Shown here one piece after another: positions 27,534-37,026 of a stretch of DNA of 64,000 nt. The stretch is taken from contig NZ_AKKA01000071.1 of NCBI RefSeq assembly GCF_000282035.1, forward strand, positions 62,001-126,000. The letters run 5' to 3'. The position numbers and the translations under genes are program-made. Under the pieces are notes generated by a model, which did no database searches, was not told where the DNA came from, and was given only the letters and a program-made list of their open reading frames with translations. This stretch comes from Rhizobium sp. CF122 (GTDB lineage: Bacteria > Pseudomonadota > Alphaproteobacteria > Rhizobiales > Rhizobiaceae). Position 1 is the stretch's first letter. Every line of letters begins with the position of its first letter.

Positions 27534-28706
27534 TTACTTCGCAGCCGCAAGGCCAGGATCACCCTGTTTTTCGAACGTCTGGACTTCCTTGTTGTAATAG
27601 GTCCCATCATCGGCCTTGGTGACTTCGCGCAGGTAGATGTTCTGTGTGATGTGGCGGCTTTCCGGATCGATCGAGACCGGACCACGCGGGCTGACCCACG
27701 TCAGCCCCTTGACGGCCTCGACAGCCTTGGCCGCGTCCTGCTTGCCGCCGGTCGCCTCGATCATCTTGTAGATGACATGCATGCCGTCATAGGCGCCGAC
27801 GGCCGGGAAGGACAGCTCCGCCTTGTTGCCGATCGCCTTGGCTGCGGCTTCGACAAACGCCTTGTTTTCAGGAGAGTCATGCGAGACCGCATAATGGAAG
27901 GTCGTCTGAATGCCGAGAGCAGCATCACCAAGTGCTGGAAGGTCGGATTCCTGCGTTAGGTCTCCCGGCGCGAAGAACTTGATGCCGGCGGCCTTGAGAC
28001 CGTTCTCGTTGTAGGCCTTGACGAAGCCGAGCGTCGTCGGACCGGACGGCAGAAAGGCAAAGACGCCCTGCGCGCCGGAATCCTTGATGCGCTGCATGAT
28101 CGGGCTGAAATCGTTTGTCGACAGCGGCATGCGGATCGCCTCGACGACCTGGCCGCCTTCCTTTTCGAAGGCTGCCTTGAAGGCATTCTCGGCGTCGACA
28201 CCCGGACCGTAGTCGCTGACGACTGAGATGACCTTGCTGACGCCGGCGTCATGGGCGACCTTGGCGATCGGGGTCGAGGTCTGCCATGTCGTGAACGAGG
28301 CGCGGACCACCAGTGGGCTCTTGGTGACGATCGCCGATGTGGCAGCATTCATGATCACGAGCGGCGTATTCGCCTGCTTCAGGATCGGTGTCACGGCCAT
28401 CGCATCAGGCGTGAAATAAAAGCCGGCCAGGTACTGGACCTTTTCCTTGACGACCAGTTCCTGTGCCAGTGCCTTGGACTGCGCCGGATCGGCGGCCGGA
28501 AGATCGCGGTAAATCACTTCCACAGTATTGTCGCCGACCTTGTTGCCGTTGATCGCCATGTAGGCGTCAATACCGGCCTTAAAGTTCTTGCCCTGTAGGG
28601 CAAATGGACCCGAGAACGGCCCAACGACACCCACCTTGACGCTGTCGGCGTAGGCCGCTGTGCTCATGACGATTGCCGCAACCGCGGCCAGGACAAACCG
28701 TTTCAT
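27534..28706 (-). CDS. pcaM: ABC transporter solute-binding protein, Liv type (probable PcaM)
   Basis: A 390-residue periplasmic binding protein of the LivK/ANF-receptor type. A signal peptide (MKRFVLAAVAAIVMSTAAYA) is followed by SVKVGVVGPFSGPFALQGKN. A strong GGGAGG site 4 bases before ATG 28706 sets the start. The gene is first in the Liv-type operon, directly beyond pcaB, with a PcaQ-type operator and promoter in the intergenic region. The expected ligand is protocatechuate or a related aromatic acid. That is inferred from context, since Liv-type binding proteins for amino acids and aromatic acids look alike. Confidence 0.82.
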   Translation of the reverse strand: MKRFVLAAVAAIVMSTAAYADSVKVGVVGPFSGPFALQGKNFKAGIDAYMAINGNKVGDNTVEVIYRDLPAADPAQSKALAQELVVKEKVQYLAGFYFTPDAMAVTPILKQANTPLVIMNAATSAIVTKSPLVVRASFTTWQTSTPIAKVAHDAGVSKVISVVSDYGPGVDAENAFKAAFEKEGGQVVEAIRMPLSTNDFSPIMQRIKDSGAQGVFAFLPSGPTTLGFVKAYNENGLKAAGIKFFAPGDLTQESDLPALGDAALGIQTTFHYAVSHDSPENKAFVEAAAKAIGNKAELSFPAVGAYDGMHVIYKMIEATGGKQDAAKAVEAVKGLTWVSPRGPVSIDPESRHITQNIYLREVTKADDGTYYNKEVQTFEKQGDPGLAAAK

Positions 28707-28768
28707 AAATCCTCCCATTGACGATGGCGCACTCCCACGCCGGATTAGCTCGGAGCTAAATCTTGGCG

Positions 28769-28835
28769 ATAGTGTCTCATCCCAAACGGTAATGTAAAAT
28801 GAAATAAAAGCCGGAATTCATACTTCCAGGGTTAT
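28769..28835 (-). promoter_or_regulatory. PcaQ-type operator and promoter of pcaM
   Basis: On the minus strand ATAACC-CTGG-AAGTAT (28820-28835) matches the ATAACC-N4-GGTTAT type of PcaQ box in one full and one partial arm. Its centre is 32 bases from a TTTACA element (28793-28798), followed after 18 bases by CACTAT (28769-28774). That places the box near -65, where LysR-type activators bind. The box overlaps the stop codon of pcaB. The pcaD box has the same geometry. Confidence 0.7.
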
Positions 28836-29884
28836 GAGTTTCGCTGCCCAATTCGCTTGATATGACCGGCCAGTTCAAGCGCCAGACGAAGCGAAGCGGC
28901 TGTAGCCATAACCATTTGCGGCAGAATAAGCCATTCGAGCATCCAGGCCGCGCCCGATCGCTCCTGTTCATGCACCAGCGACTGATGGCAACCGGAAAGC
29001 TGGGTCGCATTGAAGCGCGCAAGAGCAACCAACGCTTCAGCGGCGACCGGATTTTGCTTGTGCGCCATTGCGGACGAACCGCCGCCACCCGCAAGCTCGA
29101 TCTCATCGCCGGCCTGCGCCAGAAGCGCGATATCCTGGCCAAATTTGCCGAGGCTGCCACTGATGAGTGAGAGCAGATTGGCGAAATCAGCGATTATCCC
29201 GCGTTGGCTTTGCCATTGCGGCGTGTCGGAAAGGCCGAGTTCCTGAGCAAGAGCAGCGCGTATGGCCGGTGCGTGATCCTGAAGCTTGTCGAGCGTGCCG
29301 GCCGCCCCGCCAAACTGCACGGGGAACCGCTGTTGGGTCAGCCGGTCGCGATAGCCGCCGAGCGGCGCGCTCCATGCACGAAGACGATCCGACACGGTGA
29401 TCGCAATCGCTGCCTGCATGCGTGTGCGCCCCATCAGGACATTCTTTCCAAACTGCGCGTCGAGATTGTCGAACGCCGTGGCAAGCTGCGAGAGCCGACT
29501 TGAAAACAGGAACGCGATTGCCTTGAGCCGAACCATCAGACTGGTGTCGATGACATCCTGGCTCGTGGCGCCGAGGTGAACGCAATCGGAATACGGACTT
29601 CCGACTGCCTTGCGAAGCTGTTTGACGAGATCAGCAACCACAACCCCATCGCGGGCAGTGGCCGCTCTCAGATGCAAAACGTCCGGCTCAAACGTCGCGC
29701 AAACTGTGCCGATATGGCGTGCGGCCTCGTGCGAAATCAGACCATGAACGGCCTCGGCCTTCGCGAGCGCTGCTTCAAAGCCGAGCATCGCGCGAATATC
29801 CGCCTGCGCGGAGAAATACGAAGCCGTCTCGTCGTCGCCAAGCAGGCCGGAAAGAAAGGGGTGATCGTAAGCTGAGATCGTCAT
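28832..29884 (-). CDS. pcaB: 3-carboxy-cis,cis-muconate cycloisomerase
   Basis: Converts 3-carboxy-cis,cis-muconate to 4-carboxymuconolactone in the protocatechuate branch of the beta-ketoadipate pathway. The 350-residue protein belongs to the fumarase/aspartase superfamily and has the signature GGGGSSAMAHKQNP near residue 270. MTISAYDHPFLSGLLGDD at 29884 is the natural N-terminus; the upstream extension to 30037 is in pcaG sequence. It is the last gene of pcaDCHGB. Confidence 0.93.
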   Translation of the reverse strand: MTISAYDHPFLSGLLGDDETASYFSAQADIRAMLGFEAALAKAEAVHGLISHEAARHIGTVCATFEPDVLHLRAATARDGVVVADLVKQLRKAVGSPYSDCVHLGATSQDVIDTSLMVRLKAIAFLFSSRLSQLATAFDNLDAQFGKNVLMGRTRMQAAIAITVSDRLRAWSAPLGGYRDRLTQQRFPVQFGGAAGTLDKLQDHAPAIRAALAQELGLSDTPQWQSQRGIIADFANLLSLISGSLGKFGQDIALLAQAGDEIELAGGGGSSAMAHKQNPVAAEALVALARFNATQLSGCHQSLVHEQERSGAAWMLEWLILPQMVMATAASLRLALELAGHIKRIGQRNS

Positions 29885-29957
29885 CAGTATCTTTCTTGCG
29901 GGAACCGATAACTGCGCCCGGAAATCGTCGCGTTGCAAGGTCCCCGCAGCCCTGCGC

Positions 29958-30572
29958 TCAGATATCCAGGAACACGGTCTCCCTGTCTCCTTGAAGTCGA
30001 ATGTCGAAGGTGTAGGTCGAGCCCTCGCGAACGGCAATCAGCGTGTCGACGCGCTCGCGGTGCTCGATGCGCAACAGCAGCGGGTCGGCCTTGTTGGCCT
30101 CGGTCTCCTCGGGAAAATACATGCGCGTGTGCAGGCCGATGTTGATTCCACGAGCGACGATCCAGAAGGTGATGTGCGGCGCCATCTTGCGTCCGTCCTT
30201 GAAAGGAACGCGACCTGGCTTGACGGTGTCGAAGGCAAATACGCCGTCTTCGGCGCGCGTCGCGCAGCGACCCCAACCGGTGAAGTTCGGATCTGCCGTG
30301 CCACGCATTTCAGACGGGCTGTTATAGAGGCCGGCGCTGTCGGCCTGCCAGATTTCGATGACGGCATCGCGGACCAGCGCACCAGCTCCGTCAAGAACGC
30401 GGCCGGTCACGGTGATACGCTCTCCGAGAGTCTTGTCGTTGACCATCATCGAGCCAAGGTCGTCTTCATAAACGCCACCGATGTCGCAGAAGTTCGGCGT
30501 TAGGCCGATATGAACGTACGGGCCAGCCGTCTGCGACGGTGTTTCCTTGAGGTAGCCTGGTTCCTGTACCAT
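29958..30572 (-). CDS. pcaG: Protocatechuate 3,4-dioxygenase, alpha subunit
   Basis: The non-catalytic alpha subunit of the intradiol ring-cleavage dioxygenase, 204 residues. It opens with LKETPSQTAGPYVHIGLTP and ends with a beta-sandwich segment FDIRLQGDRETVFLDI. ATG 30572 overlaps the stop of pcaH by one base (TGATG), which ensures paired synthesis of the two subunits. The alpha-beta heterodimer opens protocatechuate between its two hydroxyls. Confidence 0.95.
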   Translation of the reverse strand: MVQEPGYLKETPSQTAGPYVHIGLTPNFCDIGGVYEDDLGSMMVNDKTLGERITVTGRVLDGAGALVRDAVIEIWQADSAGLYNSPSEMRGTADPNFTGWGRCATRAEDGVFAFDTVKPGRVPFKDGRKMAPHITFWIVARGINIGLHTRMYFPEETEANKADPLLLRIEHRERVDTLIAVREGSTYTFDIRLQGDRETVFLDI

Positions 30573-31321
30573 CAATTCCCCTCCAGGCGGTTCTCGAACA
30601 TAGTCGAGCGGCGGCCGCGCAGCACGATATCGAACTTGTAGGCGCGCGCATCCATCGGAATTGTATTGCCCCAGTCGAGCGGTGCAATCAGCTGCTCAAT
30701 GGCGCGCTTGTCCGGGATCGTGCCGACAATCGGACACTTCCAGATCATTGGATCACCCTGGAAATACATTTGCGTAATCAGACGCTGGGCAAACCCGTGG
30801 CCGAAGATCGAAAAGTGGATATGGGCCGGCCGCCAGTCGTTGACGCCGTTCGGCCAGGGATAGGCCCCTGGGCGAACCGTACGGAAAGAATACTGACCGT
30901 ACTCGTCGGTGATGCAGCGTCCGCAACCGCCGAAATTCGGATCGATGGCGGCGAGATAGGTTTCCTTCTTGTGTCGATAGCGCCCGCCGGCGTTGGCCTG
31001 CCAGAACTCGACAAGAGCACCCGGCACCGCCCGGCCACGTTCATCGAGCACGCGGCCATGAACGATGATGCGTTCGCCGATGGCACTCTCGCCTGGCTTG
31101 GCGAAGTTGTGGATCAAATCATTGTCGAGCTCGCCGATGACAGAATGGCCGAAGACCGGGCCTGTGATCTCCGAGATCGTCCCGTCGAGCGAGAGCAGTG
31201 CGCGCTGCGGCGAACGCAAAACAGAGGTCTTGTAGCCCGGGGTGAGGGCGGGCGCGTGCCACGCGCGATCACGGGCGAAGAAAGCGCCGGTTTCAGGCTT
31301 GCGGTTGGTGAGGTCAGACAT
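30572..31321 (-). CDS. pcaH: Protocatechuate 3,4-dioxygenase, beta subunit
   Basis: The iron-binding subunit, 249 residues. The ferric site is built from tyrosines and histidines found in [32 protein letters not shown] and [14 protein letters not shown] 31321 is preceded by AAAGG with 6-base spacing; the longer open frame to 31552 is shadow sequence over pcaC. The gene lies ten bases after pcaC and is coupled to pcaG. Confidence 0.95.
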   Translation of the reverse strand: MSDLTNRKPETGAFFARDRAWHAPALTPGYKTSVLRSPQRALLSLDGTISEITGPVFGHSVIGELDNDLIHNFAKPGESAIGERIIVHGRVLDERGRAVPGALVEFWQANAGGRYRHKKETYLAAIDPNFGGCGRCITDEYGQYSFRTVRPGAYPWPNGVNDWRPAHIHFSIFGHGFAQRLITQMYFQGDPMIWKCPIVGTIPDKRAIEQLIAPLDWGNTIPMDARAYKFDIVLRGRRSTMFENRLEGN

Positions 31322-31331
31322 ACTGTACCTT

Positions 31332-31736
31332 TCAGGTCGCCTTGCCGGCGTCCATCTGTTCGAAAACGTGCTTGGCGATCTTGATGGCGTGATTGGCCGC
31401 GGGAACACCAGCATAAATCGCCACGTGCAGCAGCGCCTCGCAGATGTCATCTCGTGAGGCGCCGGTGTTGGCGGTGGCGCGCACGTGCATGGCCACCTCG
31501 TCATCCTGGCCGAGCGCGGCAAGAAGCGCGATGGTGACGATCGATCGCTCACGGCGCGTCAGCGTCGGGCGCGACCAGACGTGGCCCCAGGCGGCTTCCG
31601 TGATTAGGTCCTGGAACGGCTTGTCGAAAGGCGTCGAACTCGCTTCGGCGCGATCGACATGGGCATCGCCCAGCACAGCACGGCGCGTCGCCATCCCTTG
31701 CTGAAAGCGCTCCGATGGCTGGTGGAGTTCACTCAT
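31332..31736 (-). CDS. pcaC: 4-carboxymuconolactone decarboxylase
   Basis: A 134-residue all-helical protein of the CMD family. It carries [16 protein letters not shown] near the start and the family core [17 protein letters not shown] with [21 protein letters not shown]. It removes CO2 from 4-carboxymuconolactone to give the enol-lactone that PcaD hydrolyses. Its ATG overlaps the pcaD stop (ATGA). Confidence 0.95.
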   Translation of the reverse strand: MSELHQPSERFQQGMATRRAVLGDAHVDRAEASSTPFDKPFQDLITEAAWGHVWSRPTLTRRERSIVTIALLAALGQDDEVAMHVRATANTGASRDDICEALLHVAIYAGVPAANHAIKIAKHVFEQMDAGKAT

Positions 31737-32542
31737 GGGTTCTTGTCTCCATGCAATGCGAAATCGATGAACGCGCGGATGATTGCCGTCAGCGCTTCCG
31801 GCTGCTCCACGCAAGGGATATGGCCGGCGTCGCGAATGATCTCGAAGCGGGCGTTGGGAATGAGCTTGGCGGTCTGCTTCACAAGGTCGGGCGGTGTCGA
31901 GCCGTCCTGATCCCCAACGATGCAGATCGTCGCAACGCCGATCTTGGCGGCAGCCTCCGTGTAGTCGGCGTCACGGATCGCCTCGCAGGTGGCGAGATAG
32001 CCTTCCACCGGCTGGCGCACGAGCATGTTGCTGTAGCCGTGATAGGCCGTATTCTCGGGCCGCCGGAAGGCCGGCGTGAACCACAGTTTCATGACACCAT
32101 CGACAATACTGCCGATGCCCTTGCTGGCAACGGTTGCGATCCGCGTATTCCAGCTTTCGGCAGTACCAATCTTGTGCGCGGTATCGCAAAGGATCAGCCC
32201 CTGCACCATGTCGGGACGCGCCTTGTAGAGCGCCTGAGCAATCAACCCGCCCACCGAAAGACCGCAGATGAAGGCCTGCTTGACCGCCAAAAGATCGAGC
32301 AAACCGGCAAGATCGGAGGCATGGTCTTCGATCGAATAAGGAACCTGACCGACATCGGAAAGCCCGTGGCCGCGCTTGTCGTAAACAACGATCGCATAGT
32401 CCCCGGCCAGTCGCACAATCACGTCACGCCAGATGCGGAAATCGGTGCCAAGCGAATTGGCAAAGACAATGACCGGCTTGTCGGCGGGGCCGCCGATCAG
32501 CTGATAGTGGATCGCGATGTCGTTGATACGAGCAAACTGCAT
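31733..32542 (-). CDS. pcaD: 3-oxoadipate enol-lactonase
   Basis: A 269-residue alpha/beta hydrolase that opens 3-oxoadipate enol-lactone to 3-oxoadipate. The nucleophile elbow is CGLSVGGLIAQ, the oxyanion segment FANSLGTDFRIW, and the histidine lies near DAGHIPCVEQPE. ATG 32542 has AGGAG seven bases upstream. It is the first gene of pcaDCHGB and faces pcaQ across a promoter region with a perfect PcaQ-type palindrome. Confidence 0.94.
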   Translation of the reverse strand: MQFARINDIAIHYQLIGGPADKPVIVFANSLGTDFRIWRDVIVRLAGDYAIVVYDKRGHGLSDVGQVPYSIEDHASDLAGLLDLLAVKQAFICGLSVGGLIAQALYKARPDMVQGLILCDTAHKIGTAESWNTRIATVASKGIGSIVDGVMKLWFTPAFRRPENTAYHGYSNMLVRQPVEGYLATCEAIRDADYTEAAAKIGVATICIVGDQDGSTPPDLVKQTAKLIPNARFEIIRDAGHIPCVEQPEALTAIIRAFIDFALHGDKNP

Positions 32543-32643
32543 GGCAAATCTCCTCTCCGCGCCAATCCCCATGCAAGCCGCAGTCGACTTGATGAAAAGA
32601 TCCTGCACAGACCCTGGTTCAAATTGGATGTTTAATTTGGTTA

Positions 32644-32686
32644 GGTAAAATGATATTTCGTGGCATTTCGATAACTCCGGAGTTAT
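32644..32686 (-). promoter_or_regulatory. PcaQ operator and -35 element of pcaD
   Basis: ATAACTCCGGAGTTAT at 32671-32686 is a perfect 16-bp palindrome of the PcaQ-box type. On the minus strand its centre is 32 bases from TTTACC (32644-32649), exactly as in the pcaM promoter, and the tract TCATTTTAC is common to both. The -10 element is not clear. The same palindrome lies at the 5' end of pcaQ and covers its first possible ATG, so it should also mediate pcaQ autoregulation. Confidence 0.75.
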
Positions 32687-32693
32687 GAAAACC

Positions 32694-33620
32694 ATGATCG
32701 ACAATCGCGTCAAGTTTCGTCATCTGCAGACGTTTGTCGAGGTCGCTCGTCAGAAAAGCGTGATGAAGGCTGCCGAGCTGCTCAATGTCAGCCAGCCCGC
32801 GGTGACGAAGACGATCCGCGAGTTGGAAGAGGTGCTTGGTGTGGCCGTCTTCGAGCGCGATGGACGCGGCATCAAGATCACCCGCTATGGCGACGTCTTT
32901 CTCCGGCACGCGGGGGCAGCGCTGACGGCACTGCGCCAGGGGCTTGATTCGGTCTCGCAAGAGCGTTTCGGCGAGGCACCGCCGATCCGCATCGGCGCGC
33001 TGCCAACGGTGTCGACGCGGATCATGCCGCGGGCGATGGAGCTCTTCTTGAAGGAGAACACCTGGAGCCGCATCAAGATCATCACAGGCGAGAATGCAGT
33101 GCTTCTGGAGCAGTTGCGTGTGGGGGACCTTGATCTCGTCGTCGGGCGTCTTGCCGGAGCCGAAAAGATGGCCGGCTTCTCCTTCGAGCATCTCTATTCG
33201 GAGCAGGTCGTCTTTGCCGTTCGTGCCGGCCATCCGCTCCTTAAGTCGCGCCAGTCCCTATTCGCGAACCTCAGCGAATACACAGTGCTGATGCCCACAC
33301 GTGCCTCGATCATTCGCCCGTTCGTGGAAAGCTTTTTGATTGCCAACGGCGTGGCCAGTCTACCGAACCAGATCGAGACGGTTTCGGATTCCTTCGGCCG
33401 CGCCTTCGTGCGCTCGAGCAACGCCATCTGGATCATCTCGACAGGCGTCGTGGCGACCGACATCGCCGACGGCTTGCTGGAAGTCTTGCCGATCGACACG
33501 AGCGAAACGAAAGGCCCGGTCGGATTGACAATGCGCACCGACGCCATCCCCTCGCTGCCGCTCTCTATCCTGATGCAGACATTGCGGGAAGCGGCAACCG
33601 AGATCGCCGCGAAGACCTAG
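32694..33620 (+). CDS. pcaQ: LysR-family activator of the pca operon
   Basis: A LysR-type regulator of 308 residues. The winged helix-turn-helix is RHLQTFVEVARQKSVMKAAE with LNVSQPAVTKTIRELE; the rest is the effector-binding domain. I prefer ATG 32694 (MIDNRVKFRH) because the earlier ATG at 32685 lies inside the operator palindrome and has GGAG only two bases away. In Agrobacterium and Sinorhizobium, PcaQ activates pcaDCHGB in response to beta-carboxy-cis,cis-muconate and gamma-carboxymuconolactone. Here the box before pcaM suggests it also activates the transporter. Confidence 0.92.
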   Translation: MIDNRVKFRHLQTFVEVARQKSVMKAAELLNVSQPAVTKTIRELEEVLGVAVFERDGRGIKITRYGDVFLRHAGAALTALRQGLDSVSQERFGEAPPIRIGALPTVSTRIMPRAMELFLKENTWSRIKIITGENAVLLEQLRVGDLDLVVGRLAGAEKMAGFSFEHLYSEQVVFAVRAGHPLLKSRQSLFANLSEYTVLMPTRASIIRPFVESFLIANGVASLPNQIETVSDSFGRAFVRSSNAIWIISTGVVATDIADGLLEVLPIDTSETKGPVGLTMRTDAIPSLPLSILMQTLREAATEIAAKT

Positions 33621-33688
33621 CGACCCTGTTCCCGATACGGCCTGCGTGGTATCGTCCAGCTCGTGCAACTGCGCGTGGGAGCCACACT

Positions 33689-34117
33689 ATGGGAAGTGCA
33701 GCCGCGTTACATGGAACATGGCGAATGGTGTCTTGGAAACGAAGGACGGTTGCGTCCGGCACCGTTTCCGACGCGATGGGACCGGACCCGGTCGGTTTCT
33801 TATCGTATCAACCGGACGGCAGAATGATGGCATTGGTCGTCAGCAGTGAGCGGCCCGTCTCTAACGGTAAGATGCCGACAGATTCCGAAAAGGTTGCTCT
33901 CTTCGATAGCATGCTCGCCTATGCCGGCACCTACACGTTCGATAACGGCCGCGTTATCCACCATGTCGATGCCAGCTGGAATCCGGCCTGGGGTGTCACC
34001 GACCTGATTAGGCCATTCTCCATCGACGGCAGCAGGCTGATGATCAGCGGCGCGCCGGGTGTGGATCCCACGACTGGCGAGGAAGTCGTATACGAACTCG
34101 AGTTCCGAAAGATCTGA
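33689..34117 (+). CDS. Lipocalin-like domain protein
   Basis: A 142-residue protein of the lipocalin-like (Lipocalin_5) type. It opens with LHGTWRMVSW, then FLSYQPDGRMMALVV, and ends ARM-like with DPTTGEEVVYELEFRKI. GGGAG seven bases before ATG 33689 sets the start. It follows pcaQ by 68 bases on the same strand. The barrel could bind a small hydrophobic molecule, possibly an aromatic; no enzyme residues are evident. Confidence 0.75.
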   Translation: MGSAAALHGTWRMVSWKRRTVASGTVSDAMGPDPVGFLSYQPDGRMMALVVSSERPVSNGKMPTDSEKVALFDSMLAYAGTYTFDNGRVIHHVDASWNPAWGVTDLIRPFSIDGSRLMISGAPGVDPTTGEEVVYELEFRKI

Positions 34118-34167
34118 GAGCGGGCGAGCAGCGGTGGGACGCATTGACCACCGCCGCTCTCCATGCA

Positions 34168-34190
34168 CCCTTCCGTGGATGGCGGAAGGG
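34168..34190. terminator. Hairpin between convergent lipocalin-like gene and pobA
   Basis: CCCTTCCG (34168-34175) and CGGAAGGG (34183-34190) form a perfect 8-bp stem with a 7-base loop between two convergent stop codons. There is no U tract on either side, so the assignment as a shared terminator is tentative. Confidence 0.4.
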
Positions 34191-34193
34191 GAG

Positions 34194-35417
<1,224 letters not shown>

Positions 35418-35480
35418 TCAGCAATGGACAATTCCATCACGAAATTGCACTAATCGAACACGCGGCGGGCGGAGGCGGAA

Positions 35481-36368
35481 ATGGCCAGGATTGTTCCGAC
35501 ATACGAGCTATACGGCGAGAACACCGGTCGAAAGCCAGATTTTTGGCTGCATTGCGAAACAATTCCATCGCGTAGCAGCCTGCATCATTGGGAGATCCGG
35601 CCCCATCGCCATGACAGTTTCTTTCAGATATTGCACATAGATAGCGGTTCCGGGGAGGTCATGTTCTCAGGCGTCCGGCGCGCGATCGAACCACAGTCGG
35701 TGATCACTGTTCCTCCCGGCGTCGATCACGGCTTTCGCTTTTCCAAGAACATCGACGGCTTCGTCATTACGGTGCTGAGTTCGCATCTGAAGGCGATACC
35801 CGGCGACCGCAGCAGGCTCGGCGAGTGGATGGCTTCTCCGCATCTGACGAAACTCGACATGGAAGATGAGGACGCACGCTACGTCGCGGCTTGCCTGCAG
35901 CGGCTCGGGCGCGAGTTTTCGCAACGGCGGGCCGGACGCAATGATCTGCTGGAGTCCTATCTGACGTCGGCCTTGCTACTGACAGCGCGCCTCTCTTCTG
36001 AAGGGCAAGAAGATCAGGCGGCCGCCGATGAGAATGAGCGACGCATGGAACTGCTTCACGGCCTGATACAGCGGCATTTCAAGTCGCATGAGCCGGCCGC
36101 CTTCTATGCCAGGGCGCTCGGCATCTCGCCGACCCACCTCAACCGGATCGTGCGCGCCACGACCGGCTACGGCGCGCATGAATTGATTGCCCGCAAGCTT
36201 CTCGATGAGGCAAAGCGCGAGTTGGTCTTCACCTTTGGCAGCGTCCAGGAGATCGCCTATCGCCTTGGTTTCTCGGATCCCGCCTATTTCTCGCGCTTCT
36301 TCCTCAAGCAGGCCGGCCAGACGCCCAGGTCATGGCGCATGGCGGAGCGAGCCAAGCTTGGCGTCTAG
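35481..36368 (+). CDS. pobR: AraC-family regulator, probable PobR
   Basis: A 295-residue AraC/XylS-type activator. The N-terminal cupin domain (GSGEVMFSGVRRAIEP, VPPGVDHGFRF) should bind the inducer, and the C-terminal double helix-turn-helix (ISPTHLNRIVRATTGY, IAYRLGFSDPAYFSRFF) binds DNA. A GGAGG site precedes ATG 35481. Its position divergent to pobA makes it the likely 4-hydroxybenzoate-responsive activator of pobA. The intergenic region has GTCA-N5-TGAC at 35391-35403, which may be part of its site. Confidence 0.85.
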   Translation: MARIVPTYELYGENTGRKPDFWLHCETIPSRSSLHHWEIRPHRHDSFFQILHIDSGSGEVMFSGVRRAIEPQSVITVPPGVDHGFRFSKNIDGFVITVLSSHLKAIPGDRSRLGEWMASPHLTKLDMEDEDARYVAACLQRLGREFSQRRAGRNDLLESYLTSALLLTARLSSEGQEDQAAADENERRMELLHGLIQRHFKSHEPAAFYARALGISPTHLNRIVRATTGYGAHELIARKLLDEAKRELVFTFGSVQEIAYRLGFSDPAYFSRFFLKQAGQTPRSWRMAERAKLGV

Positions 36369-36505
36369 CTGCTATCTGACATCAGCATTTGCAAGCAACC
36401 TGCCTTAGGCATCGCTCGGCGCACGGACTATTCCCCGGCAAAACTGCGCTGGAGGTGAAGGTCGATAGGAGTTGTCAGGCGTTGCTTTATCTGCCGTGAA
36501 GCGGC

Positions 36506-36937
36506 TCATTGGGGTGCGGCAATACGAATAGGACGGGTTCCGACCGGCGCGCCGGTCGCGCGGTCGATGGTGACAGGATCGATCTCCGTTCCGGTCTCGG
36601 CGTCGAAGAAGCGCGTCACCTTGCCCCCGCCGCGATGCTTGCGTCCCCAGGCGCCGATCGCAAACAGAACCGGCAGAAAGTCGCGACCTGCTTGCGTCAG
36701 CACATATTCGTCCCGGGGCGGACGGTCTGAATAGCGGCGTTTCTCCAGCAGCCCCTCCTCGGTGAGGGCTGAAAGCCGCCCCGTCAGCATCGTCGGCGCG
36801 ATACCGAGGCTCTTGCGGAAATCATCGAAGCGGGTCAGCCCCGCATGGGCGTCGCGCATGATCAGCATGCTCCATGCGTCTCCCACAAGCGCCAGACTGC
36901 GGGCGATCAGGCAGGGTTGGTCCGAAAGATTCTTCAT
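36506..36937 (-). CDS. HxlR-family transcriptional regulator
   Basis: A 143-residue winged-helix protein of the HxlR family. The core runs from CLIARSLALVGDAWSMLIM through FDDFRKSLGIAPTMLTGRL to the wing EKRRYSDRPPRDEYVLT. Cys9 in PCLIAR is in the position where some members sense electrophiles or quinones by thiol oxidation. It is divergent from an SDR/quinone-oxidoreductase pair, which it probably represses through repeats in the 89-base gap. Confidence 0.85.
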   Translation of the reverse strand: MKNLSDQPCLIARSLALVGDAWSMLIMRDAHAGLTRFDDFRKSLGIAPTMLTGRLSALTEEGLLEKRRYSDRPPRDEYVLTQAGRDFLPVLFAIGAWGRKHRGGGKVTRFFDAETGTEIDPVTIDRATGAPVGTRPIRIAAPQ

Positions 36938-36953
36938 GTCGATATCTTTTTAG

Positions 36954-36983
36954 TAGTGACTTGATACTGATTTGATAGTAACT
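36954..36983. promoter_or_regulatory. Direct repeats, probable HxlR operator
   Basis: TAGTGACT (36954-36961) and TAGTAACT (36976-36983) are repeated 22 bases apart, two helical turns, between the divergent HxlR and SDR genes. Within the same stretch TACT-N8-AGTA is an inverted repeat. HxlR proteins usually bind AT-rich TAC/GTA-type repeats in their own promoter region, so this is the best operator candidate. Confidence 0.45.
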
Positions 36984-37026
36984 GATTGGTCATCGATGTT
37001 CCATGACAAAATGAAAGCGGAAGCCG

